Assembly: GCF_025961315.1 (NCBI RefSeq)
Contig: NZ_JAOQNK010000001.1
Span: 3,038,001-3,102,000, forward strand
Origin: Sphingobacterium kitahiroshimense
GTDB lineage: Bacteria; Bacteroidota; Bacteroidia; Sphingobacteriales; Sphingobacteriaceae
Length of the DNA: 64,000 nucleotides
Reading direction: 5' to 3'
Within the stretch, counting starts at the first letter, position 1. Every line of letters starts with the position of its first letter. Made by a program: the position numbers and the translations under genes. This document shows, piece after piece, positions 56,834-64,000 of this stretch. The notes under the pieces are model-generated. The model was not told the DNA's origin, did no database searches, and saw nothing but the letters and a program-made list of their open reading frames with translations.

Positions 56834-57892
56834 ATGAGTCACGAGATCATGTTTTTTGGAGGATTTTTAATCTTCATTATTTTAATGTTAGCGATCGATT
56901 TAGGAGTGTTTTCGAAAGGAGACAAAACTGTATCCCTAAAAAGTGCCGCCATCATGAGTATAATCTGGGTATTATTAGCATTAGGCTTCTACTGGGTGTT
57001 ACGTCACTATGGCCATGAATTACACAACATTCAAGATCTAGATCATCTGCAACAAGTCATCAAAGCTCATCTGCATGACGTTAAAATCATACCTGGAGAT
57101 CTGGAAGGAAGCATTGCGTTATACAATAATAACCTAGCCCTAGAATTTATAACAGGCTATGTAGTAGAATATGCCCTTTCTGTCGATAATATCTTCGTTA
57201 TGGTGCTCTTATTTTCATCTTTTGGTATTCCAGAACGTTACTACCATAAAGTATTGGTATGGGGCGTAATTGGAGCCGTATTAATGCGTTTCATATTCAT
57301 CTTCTTAGGAGCAGCATTGATTACAAAATTCGGGTGGATCTTATACATCTTCGGAGGATTCTTATTGATTACCGGTATTAAGATGTTCTTAAATAGAAAT
57401 CAAGAGGAAGAAGTGGATCCACAAAACCATCCTGTGGTAAAATTTGCATCTAAATATTTTAAGGTAACGCCTAAATTAGATGGTGGTCACTTTTTCCATA
57501 TTGAAAATGGTGTCAAATATATGACACCTTTATTCTTGGTTCTGCTGGTAATTGAATTTACCGATTTGATTTTTGCTGTAGATTCTATTCCAGCGATCTT
57601 CTCGGTAACAAAAGATGCATACGTCGTATTTTTCTCTAATATCTTCGCGGTATTAGGATTGCGTTCTATGTTCTTCTTACTGGTTAATATCATTCACAAA
57701 TTCCATTACTTGAAGGTAGGATTAGCATTTTTACTAATCTTCATTGGATTAAAAATGTTACTGCATCACTGGTTGGTACAAATTGGTTTTTCAACATCAC
57801 ATTCATTGATTATTATCGTCAGTATTTTGGTGATCAGTGTCGTCGCGTCATTGGTATTTCCTAAAAAACCAGATCTCAAAATAGAAAATTAA
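56834..57892 (+). CDS. TerC/Alx-family membrane protein
   Basis: 352 residues with about nine membrane helices. TGYVVEYALSVDNIFVMVLL and VIEFTDLIFAVDSIPAIFSV contain the paired acidic residues of TerC/Alx proteins, which export manganese or are linked to tellurite resistance and metal loading of secreted enzymes. A His-rich hydrophilic loop near 55-75 may bind metal. It overlaps no gene and is followed at once by a strong terminator. Confidence 0.93.
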   Translation: MSHEIMFFGGFLIFIILMLAIDLGVFSKGDKTVSLKSAAIMSIIWVLLALGFYWVLRHYGHELHNIQDLDHLQQVIKAHLHDVKIIPGDLEGSIALYNNNLALEFITGYVVEYALSVDNIFVMVLLFSSFGIPERYYHKVLVWGVIGAVLMRFIFIFLGAALITKFGWILYIFGGFLLITGIKMFLNRNQEEEVDPQNHPVVKFASKYFKVTPKLDGGHFFHIENGVKYMTPLFLVLLVIEFTDLIFAVDSIPAIFSVTKDAYVVFFSNIFAVLGLRSMFFLLVNIIHKFHYLKVGLAFLLIFIGLKMLLHHWLVQIGFSTSHSLIIIVSILVISVVASLVFPKKPDLKIEN

Positions 57893-57893
57893 T

Positions 57894-57925
57894 AAAAAAC
57901 GGGGCTTTAAAAGCCCCGTTTTTTT
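57894..57925 (+). terminator. Terminator after terC
   Basis: AAAAAACGGGGCTTT pairs with AAAGCCCCGTTTTTT around a minimal loop, ending in seven T. It closes the envelope block. Confidence 0.92.
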
Positions 57926-58023
57926 GTTAAGCACAATTTTATTACAATCAAATTGTAAGAATGTCATGATGGTAAATGAATTTATTTTTAATTTAGCATC
58001 ATAAAATCATTAACTTTTAAAAA

Positions 58024-59211
58024 ATGAATTGGAATAAATCACTCGTATTGGCAGCATCACTATTTGCAGCTTCATTACAAGTAGTACAGGCTCAGGATAA
58101 TTTAATCAATGCCTTAAAAACAAATCAAAATGATAACAGTAAGGCTGGCTTCACTTTTACCGAAATCATTAATCTAAAAAATACTTCGATCAAAAACCAA
58201 GGTTCTTCCGGTACTTGTTGGTCATATTCTGGGAATTCATTCCTCGAGTCTGAAATGATCCGTATGGGAAAAGAACCTGTAGAAATTTCACAGATTTTCT
58301 CTGCTCGTAATACTTATTTAGGAAAAGCAAAAAACTACGTGCGTTTACACGGCGGATTATCTTTAGGCGAGGGTGGACAATTTCATGATGTTTTAAATGC
58401 GTTCCGCCACTATGGTGCTTTGCCACAAACAGAGTACACAGGCCTACACTATGGATCTGATAAAAACAACTTTGGTGAAATGACCAATATGTTGGATGCC
58501 ATGTTAGCTACTTTTGTAAAAAGCAAAACGTTAACTCCAAACTGGGAAAAAGCGTACACTGCCGCAATGGATTCGTACCTAGGTGAAGTCCCTAAAAACT
58601 TCCAATACAAAGGTAAAAGCTATACACCACGTACATTTGCTGATCAAGTAATTGGTATTAACCCTGATGAATATGTCGGTATTGCTTCTGTTACAGATCA
58701 ACCTTACTACAATAAATTTGTATTATTGATTCCTGATAACTGGTCATTTGATAATTTTTATAATGTTCAAATCAATGACCTAACTGATATCATTGATAAT
58801 GCATTGAATAATGGTTATACAGTAGCTTGGGCAACAGATGTTTCTGAGAAAAGCTTTAGCTGGAAAAATGGTGTGGCGTATGTCCCTGCAAAACCATTCG
58901 AGCAAATGACCCCACAAGAACAACAAGAAATGTTTGTTGGACCAAAACCTGAGGCTAAAATTACAGCTGAACAAAGACAGACTGCTTTCGACAACTACCA
59001 AACAACTGATGATCACGGTATGCACATCGTTGGATTAGCCAAAGATCAAACAGGTAAAGAGTATTATATCGTTAAAAACTCTTGGGGTGTGACAAACGAT
59101 TATAAAGGTTACTTGTATGTCACAAAAGAGTTTGTTCGTTACAAAACAACATCACTTTTAGTTCATAAAGACGGAATTCAAAAAGGTTTAAAGTCCAAAA
59201 TGAAGATCTAG
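58024..59211 (+). CDS. C1-family (papain-like) peptidase, exported
   Basis: 395 residues with a signal peptide ending near residue 23 (LQVVQAQ). The papain-like catalytic residues are Cys65 in NQGSSGTCWSYSG, His334 in DHGMHIVGLA and Asn352 in VKNSWG. The family is bleomycin hydrolase/aminopeptidase C-like, but exported here, which fits the Bacteroidota secreted C1 aminopeptidases. Monocistronic, bounded by terminators on both sides. Confidence 0.94.
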   Translation: MNWNKSLVLAASLFAASLQVVQAQDNLINALKTNQNDNSKAGFTFTEIINLKNTSIKNQGSSGTCWSYSGNSFLESEMIRMGKEPVEISQIFSARNTYLGKAKNYVRLHGGLSLGEGGQFHDVLNAFRHYGALPQTEYTGLHYGSDKNNFGEMTNMLDAMLATFVKSKTLTPNWEKAYTAAMDSYLGEVPKNFQYKGKSYTPRTFADQVIGINPDEYVGIASVTDQPYYNKFVLLIPDNWSFDNFYNVQINDLTDIIDNALNNGYTVAWATDVSEKSFSWKNGVAYVPAKPFEQMTPQEQQEMFVGPKPEAKITAEQRQTAFDNYQTTDDHGMHIVGLAKDQTGKEYYIVKNSWGVTNDYKGYLYVTKEFVRYKTTSLLVHKDGIQKGLKSKMKI

Positions 59212-59234
59212 GCTTATAAAAAGCACCATTCTAC

Positions 59235-59275
59235 AAATAGGTTACAGAAATAAATTTCTGTAACCTATTTTTTTT
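59235..59275 (+). terminator. Terminator after the C1 peptidase gene
   Basis: AAATAGGTTACAGAAA pairs with TTTCTGTAACCTATTT, 16 bp with a TAAA loop and a run of eight T. Confidence 0.92.
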
Positions 59276-59340
59276 ACAATTTTATTACATAACTTTAATT
59301 TCAAGAAATGATTAAGTGAGCAACTTCTTAGAGACTGGTT

Positions 59341-60570
59341 ATGAAAAAGATATTATTATTCCTCCTTATTTTACCCTTTGCCGTTATAGGTCAAGAAAAA
59401 GGAATAACATTTGAGCACGGATTGAACTGGAGCCAAATTAAAGAAAAAGCAAAAAAAGAAAACAAATTTATCTTTGTGGATTTGTTTACTACCTGGTGTG
59501 GTCCTTGTAAATACATGAGTGCTAGTGTATTTCCACAAACAAAAGTGGGAGATTTCTTCAATTCTAAATTTGTTAACGCCAAAATCCAAATGGATAAAAC
59601 GGACAAGGATAGTGAAGAAGTGAAAGCATGGTATGAAGAAGCCGAACGGTTCGGTAAAGACTACAAAATTGCCGCATATCCTACCTTCTTAATTTTCAAT
59701 CCTCAAGGTGAACTTGTGCACCGTATGGTCGGAGGTGGCGATGCTGATGAATTCATTGAGCGGAGTAAAGATGCTTTAAAACCTGAAACACAGTATTATG
59801 CTTTGTTAAAAGCGTTTAACGAGAATCCAACAGATTTAGCCTTAGCGCACCGAATGGTTAGAGCTGCGAACACAGCTTATGATGAAGCTACTGTGACACA
59901 AGCTGAAGATATCATTATCTCCCATACCAAACCTGAAAATTTAACGAAAGAATGTGCTGCCTATCTCGTGGCAAACACACGCACATCCCGATCTAAAGCT
60001 TTCGAGCTACTACGGGATAATCCTGAAAAAATTGATGCTTTATTAGAAAAAAACGGCGCGGCAAATCGTGTACTTGCCACTGTGGCCATCAATGAAGTAT
60101 TAGGAACTAAAATCGATTTCAATACAGAACCTAATTGGGAAGCTTTAAAAACAGAAATTTCCGACAAATACGCAAATATCAATTTTGACCCAATCTTCAA
60201 ATTGATGAAGGCACAGTATTATGTACAATCGCGTAATTGGTCTTCTTTAACAAATATTGTTGACAGCTATTTAACATCAGAAGATCTAAATTCAAATCAA
60301 TTGAATAGTTATGCTTGGGAAATTTTTGAAAACAGTACCGATGCGGCATGTTTAGACGCAGCTTTAAAATGGAGCAAAAGAGCTGTAGAACAAGATGTAA
60401 AAAGCGCATACTTAGACACCTATGCCAATCTACTGTATAAAAAAGGAGATAAGATAAATGCTATAAAATGGCAAGAAGAAGCATTATCTCTAGCGACAGA
60501 AGGCGAACAAGATAACTATCAGGATACACTAGCTAAAATGAAAAGTGATATCCCAACCTGGAATTTATAA
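59341..60570 (+). CDS. Exported thioredoxin-fold protein with helical C-terminal domain
   Basis: 409 residues with a signal peptide (LLILPFAVIGQ). The thioredoxin domain (about 22-145) has the redox motif Cys53-Gly-Pro-Cys56 in TTWCGPCKYM and the cis-Pro loop AAYPTFLIF. The remaining 250 residues are helical, with TPR-like pairs near the end (LDAALKWSKRAVEQDVKSAY). It probably reduces disulfides or acts as a chaperone in the periplasm. Convergent with the alcohol dehydrogenase gene. Confidence 0.9.
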   Translation: MKKILLFLLILPFAVIGQEKGITFEHGLNWSQIKEKAKKENKFIFVDLFTTWCGPCKYMSASVFPQTKVGDFFNSKFVNAKIQMDKTDKDSEEVKAWYEEAERFGKDYKIAAYPTFLIFNPQGELVHRMVGGGDADEFIERSKDALKPETQYYALLKAFNENPTDLALAHRMVRAANTAYDEATVTQAEDIIISHTKPENLTKECAAYLVANTRTSRSKAFELLRDNPEKIDALLEKNGAANRVLATVAINEVLGTKIDFNTEPNWEALKTEISDKYANINFDPIFKLMKAQYYVQSRNWSSLTNIVDSYLTSEDLNSNQLNSYAWEIFENSTDAACLDAALKWSKRAVEQDVKSAYLDTYANLLYKKGDKINAIKWQEEALSLATEGEQDNYQDTLAKMKSDIPTWNL

Positions 60571-60595
60571 TACTCTTGAACATAATTATTAAATA

Positions 60596-60632
60596 GAAAA
60601 AGGGTTGAAAATTATTTATTTTCAACCCTTTT
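60596..60632. terminator. Bidirectional terminator between convergent genes
   Basis: GAAAAAGGGTTGAAAAT pairs with ATTTTCAACCCTTTTC around a short AT loop, with A/T runs on both sides. Confidence 0.88.
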
Positions 60633-60649
60633 CGATACCGCAGAAATTA

Positions 60650-61699
60650 TTAACTGTTTTTCAATGATTTCATATCGATTACAAAACGGTACTTCACATC
60701 TGATTTAATCATACGCTCGTATGCATTATTGATATCTTGAATATTGATAACCTCAACATCTGAAACGATCTGGTGTTCACCACAGAAATCTAACATTTCC
60801 TGCGTCTCTTTGATGCCACCGATCAACGATCCTGCTAAGTGTCTACGCTTACCGATCAGCAAACCACCATGAACTCCAGGCAATGGCTCTACAGCTCCTA
60901 CAATACACATTGTTTTATCCAATTTTAAAAGACTTAAATATGGATTAACGTCATGACCCACTGGAATTGTATTCAATAAAAAATCAAACGTATTTGCATG
61001 CGCCTGCAATTGTGACGCATCTTTAGAAATCAAAACTTCATCAGCACCTAATTTCTTTGCATCTTCACCCTTTTCTGGAGAAGTTGTAATCATGACAACA
61101 TGTGCACCCATCGCTTTCGCAAATTTAACACCCATATGCCCCAATCCTCCAAGACCAATTACACCAACTTTATCACCTTTTTTCACATTCCAGTGACGCA
61201 AAGGCGACCATGTTGTAATACCTGCACACAATAAAGGAGCAGCTGCTTTCACATCAATTGTTGTCGGGATACTCAGGACAAAATCTTCCTCTACAACGAT
61301 ATTCTCCGAGTAGCCACCATAGGTAATACCACCATATTTAGATTTAGCACTGTTATAAGTGCCGATCATCCCACTTTCACAGTACTGCTCCAACCCTTCA
61401 TCACAAGGATTACAGTGCTTGCATGATTCGACCATACAGCCTACACCAACAAGGTCACCGACCTCATATTTTGTCACATTTGGTCCTACGGCCAACACAC
61501 GTCCAATAATTTCATGACCAGGAACTACGGGGTAATGAGGCTGTCCCCATTCTGCTCTTGCTGTATGAATGTCACTATGGCAAACACCACAATATTGAAT
61601 ATCAATAAAAATATCCTTATCCTGCAAATCCCGGCGTTGAATCTGATGTGGTTTTAAATCTTCCGCCTCCGAAAAGGCTGCATATGCTTTTGTACTCAT
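60650..61699 (-). CDS. Zinc-dependent NAD(P) alcohol dehydrogenase (CAD/YahK-like)
   Basis: This 349-residue medium-chain dehydrogenase interconverts alcohols and aldehydes. Catalytic zinc ligands lie in YCGVCHSDIH, PGHEIIG and later Cys in PLLCAGIT. Structural zinc cysteines are in CMVESCKHCNPCDEGLEQYC. The Rossmann GLGGLGHMGVKFAKAMG and the Thr-Ser after the second strand (VVMITTSPEK) suggest NADPH. The cinnamyl-alcohol-dehydrogenase-like branch is the best fit. Monocistronic. Confidence 0.93.
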   Translation of the reverse strand: MSTKAYAAFSEAEDLKPHQIQRRDLQDKDIFIDIQYCGVCHSDIHTARAEWGQPHYPVVPGHEIIGRVLAVGPNVTKYEVGDLVGVGCMVESCKHCNPCDEGLEQYCESGMIGTYNSAKSKYGGITYGGYSENIVVEEDFVLSIPTTIDVKAAAPLLCAGITTWSPLRHWNVKKGDKVGVIGLGGLGHMGVKFAKAMGAHVVMITTSPEKGEDAKKLGADEVLISKDASQLQAHANTFDFLLNTIPVGHDVNPYLSLLKLDKTMCIVGAVEPLPGVHGGLLIGKRRHLAGSLIGGIKETQEMLDFCGEHQIVSDVEVINIQDINNAYERMIKSDVKYRFVIDMKSLKNS

Positions 61700-61734
61700 C
61701 TTAGTTTGTTTTAAGTAAAAGTAGCTCTTTTAAT

Positions 61735-61764
61735 AAAAAATCCACTCTTGTCGGGAGTGGATTT
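61735..61764 (-). terminator. Terminator after the prolyl oligopeptidase gene
   Basis: AAATCCACTC pairs with GAGTGGATTT around a 7-base loop; on the minus strand it is followed by a T-run. It lies just past the stop at 61780. Confidence 0.88.
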
Positions 61765-61779
61765 ACTTTGAAATGATAT

Positions 61780-63897
61780 TTATTTTAGTGCTTTAATTCC
61801 CATATTCCACAGGGTAAAAGCATATTTATCAGCTGTTTCATTAATCACCACTTCTGTAGAACGGCCTGCCCCATGCCCAGCTTTTGTTTCAATCCGAATG
61901 AGAACAGGACGATCACACTTCTGTTTTGCCTGTAGTTCTGAAACAAACTTATAAGAATGTGCAGGCACTACACGGTCATCATGATCTCCGGTGGTAACCA
62001 AAGTCGCAGGATAACAAACACCTTCTTTAACATTATGTACAGGTGAATATCCCTTCAGATAATCAAACATCTCTTTGCTGTCATTAGCAGTACCATAATC
62101 ATATCCCCAACCTGCTCCAGCTGTAAATGTATGATAACGTAACATATCCAGCACTCCTACTGCTGGTAAAGCTACTTTTGCAATAGTTGGATCTAAGGTA
62201 ATGGTTGCCCCAACGAGCAATCCTCCATTTGAACCTCCAGATAGTGCAGTATAATCAGGAGAAGTATAGCCATTGCTCTGTAAATACTTTGCTGCGGCAA
62301 TAAAATCGTTAAACACATTCAGCTTATTAAACTGACGGCCACCATCATGCCATTTTTGACCATATTCGCCTCCACCTCGTAAGTTTGCGACAGCATATAC
62401 GCCACCATTTTGAATCCAATTGGCTGTAGATACACTAAAACCAGGAGTCAAACTGATATTAAAGCCACCATAACCGTAAACAATGGTCGGATTTTTACCA
62501 TCCAGCTTCAATCCCTTTTTGTGCGTGATGATCATTGGAACTTTTGTTCCATCTTTTGATGTGTAGAAAACCTGTTTAGATTCAAACTCATCTGAATTAA
62601 ACTTCACTTTAGGTTTAATATAAACCTCAGATTGTCCATTGTCTACATTAAATGTAAAACTTGTAGATGGGGTGATGTAATTTGAAAAACCGTAATAGAT
62701 TGTTTTTTCCTTTTTCTTACCGGAGAAACCTGCAGCAGTTCCTACACCCGGTAATTTGATCTCACGGATTTTTTTTCCTGTATAATCGTATTGCTCAATA
62801 ACTGAGATTGCATCTTTAAGATAATTAGCAAATAAATAACCGCCACCAGTCGAAACTTCAAGAACATTTTCCGTTTGAGGAATAACATCAATCCAGTTCT
62901 TCGATTCAGGTTGACGAATGTTCATCTTCACCAATTTATTATTTGGTGCATTTAAATTTGTTTGCACATAAAAAGTATCGCCATCATTATCAATAATACT
63001 TGTGTTACTGTCAAATCCACTTAAGATGTTGATGATCTTACTTCCAGGCTTAGATAAATCCTGTACATACAATTCATTGCCGGTCGTTGTATTTGCGGCA
63101 GAAATGATTAAAAACCGCTCATCATCCGTTAAGTTGGCACCGATATAACGGCGTTGAACAGCAGCTCCACCGAAAATCATTTTATCTTTTGCCTGAGCGA
63201 TACCTAGTTGATGAAAATAAACTTTATGCTGATCTGTTTTCTCCGATAATTCTGAGCCTTTCGGTTTATCATAGCTGGAGTAATAAAATCCAGTATTCCC
63301 CTTCCAGGCAATACCTGAGAATTTGATATCAATTAACGTCTCACCAATTTGTTTTTTATCAGCAGTATTCAAAATAATTACTTTTCTCCAATCCGAGCCT
63401 CCTTCTGAAATAGAATAAGCCATCAAACTACCGTCTTTTGAAAAACTTACATCTGACAAAGAAGTTGATCCATCTTTAGAAAATGTATTTGGATCTAAAA
63501 AGACCTCTTCCTTTCCACCTTTATTTGATTTTCTATATAGAACGGCGTGTTGCTGCAAACCATCATTTTTATAAAAATAAGTATAAGCACCCTCTATAAA
63601 AGGAGTTCCAACTTTCTCATAATTCCAAATATCTGTCAATTGTTGTTTCAGCTGATCGCGATATGGAATCTGAGCTAAATAATCATACGTCACTTTATTT
63701 TGTGCAACAACCCAAGATTTTGTATCCGCTGCTAAGTCATTTTCCAACCAACGGTAAGGATCTGGCACTGATTCGCCAAAGAACTGATCAACTACCTGAC
63801 CTTTTTTTGTTTCTGGATATTTCAATTCTTGTGCGTTTCCAAGATGTACGGACGACATAGCTATTACTGTTAAAATTAAACTCAGTTTTTTATTCAT
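61780..63897 (-). CDS. Prolyl oligopeptidase family serine peptidase (S9A), exported
   Basis: 705 residues from the ATG at 63897 (MNKKLSLILTVIAM); an ATG 27 bases earlier adds a non-signal leader. A signal peptide is followed by PDPYRWLEND, then a seven-bladed propeller (about 80-420) and the alpha/beta hydrolase domain. The nucleophile Ser is near residue 555 in SGGSNGG, the Asp is in GDHDDRVVPAHS and the His is in KAGHGAGR. It cleaves short peptides after proline, in the periplasm. Strong match in length and motifs. Confidence 0.95.
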   Translation of the reverse strand: MNKKLSLILTVIAMSSVHLGNAQELKYPETKKGQVVDQFFGESVPDPYRWLENDLAADTKSWVVAQNKVTYDYLAQIPYRDQLKQQLTDIWNYEKVGTPFIEGAYTYFYKNDGLQQHAVLYRKSNKGGKEEVFLDPNTFSKDGSTSLSDVSFSKDGSLMAYSISEGGSDWRKVIILNTADKKQIGETLIDIKFSGIAWKGNTGFYYSSYDKPKGSELSEKTDQHKVYFHQLGIAQAKDKMIFGGAAVQRRYIGANLTDDERFLIISAANTTTGNELYVQDLSKPGSKIINILSGFDSNTSIIDNDGDTFYVQTNLNAPNNKLVKMNIRQPESKNWIDVIPQTENVLEVSTGGGYLFANYLKDAISVIEQYDYTGKKIREIKLPGVGTAAGFSGKKKEKTIYYGFSNYITPSTSFTFNVDNGQSEVYIKPKVKFNSDEFESKQVFYTSKDGTKVPMIITHKKGLKLDGKNPTIVYGYGGFNISLTPGFSVSTANWIQNGGVYAVANLRGGGEYGQKWHDGGRQFNKLNVFNDFIAAAKYLQSNGYTSPDYTALSGGSNGGLLVGATITLDPTIAKVALPAVGVLDMLRYHTFTAGAGWGYDYGTANDSKEMFDYLKGYSPVHNVKEGVCYPATLVTTGDHDDRVVPAHSYKFVSELQAKQKCDRPVLIRIETKAGHGAGRSTEVVINETADKYAFTLWNMGIKALK

Positions 63898-64000
63898 GTT
63901 TTTTTCAAATGAGGTTATAAACAAATTTAATAAATTATAACGTGTTTCAGCGTCGCTTAAATAATTAGATTAGGCAAACATTTTTTCAACAAAATTCGTT

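Overview
The window is a stretch of AT-rich Bacteroidota chromosome, most likely from Sphingobacterium or a close relative in the Sphingobacteriaceae. The evidence is a SusC/SusD pair, a fused malic enzyme-phosphotransacetylase, fused HisB and HisIE, DUF2480/DUF3108/DUF3109 genes, LptC next to a FadL-like barrel, and repeated TAnnTTTG promoter elements (the Bacteroidota -7 box). Genus placement is inference. I saw no rRNA, tRNA, CRISPR array, transposase, integrase or phage gene.

Layout. 1-7.1 kb: a glycan-uptake locus with the end of a ROK protein, SusC, SusD, a lipoprotein of unknown function and a sialidase-like BNR lipoprotein. 7.2-9.6 kb: a GH3 beta-glucosidase on the opposite strand. 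10.0-10.5 kb: a small lipoprotein. 10.6-18.3 kb: a tight six-gene minus-strand operon with a 577-residue protein built from two copies of a nucleotidyltransferase-like plus HEPN-like unit, a SWIM-SNF2 helicase, a paralogous pair with an XRE-like helix-turn-helix motif, and two small proteins that share an N-terminal motif. It is followed by an 888-base spacer with an inverted repeat, an 11-bp tandem repeat and a decayed reading frame. This is the least explained part of the window and the best candidate for an undescribed system. 19.2-25.8 kb: GH29 fucosidase, a PAS histidine kinase with an abutting single-domain response regulator, and a GH20 hexosaminidase broken by one missing base.

25.9-33.7 kb: Xaa-Pro aminopeptidase, DacB carboxypeptidase, MaeB, RuvA, free-methionine-sulfoxide reductase and a WD40 protein. 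33.9-42.5 kb, all minus strand: PhoH, PurC, a STAS protein, RNase Z and then hisC-hisB-hisH-hisA-hisF-hisIE; hisG and hisD are not in the window. 42.8-49.4 kb: SAM hydrolase-like protein, coiled-coil membrane protein, ABC exporter, YtxH protein, CcmB/CcmC/CcmD-like cytochrome c genes and a polytopic membrane protein. 49.6-57.9 kb: an envelope block with a FadL-like barrel, LptC, PpiD, DUF2480, DUF3108, DUF3109, polyprenyl diphosphate synthase and TerC. 58.0-63.9 kb: C1 peptidase, thioredoxin-fold protein, zinc alcohol dehydrogenase and S9A prolyl oligopeptidase.

The glycosidases (GH3, GH29, GH20, BNR protein) and SusCD together suggest foraging on host- or plant-type glycans carrying fucose, N-acetylhexosamine and beta-glucosides. 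Most of the rest is core metabolism and envelope biogenesis. Convergent genes and operon ends are marked by clear hairpin terminators. Two of these overlap the promoter element of the next gene.
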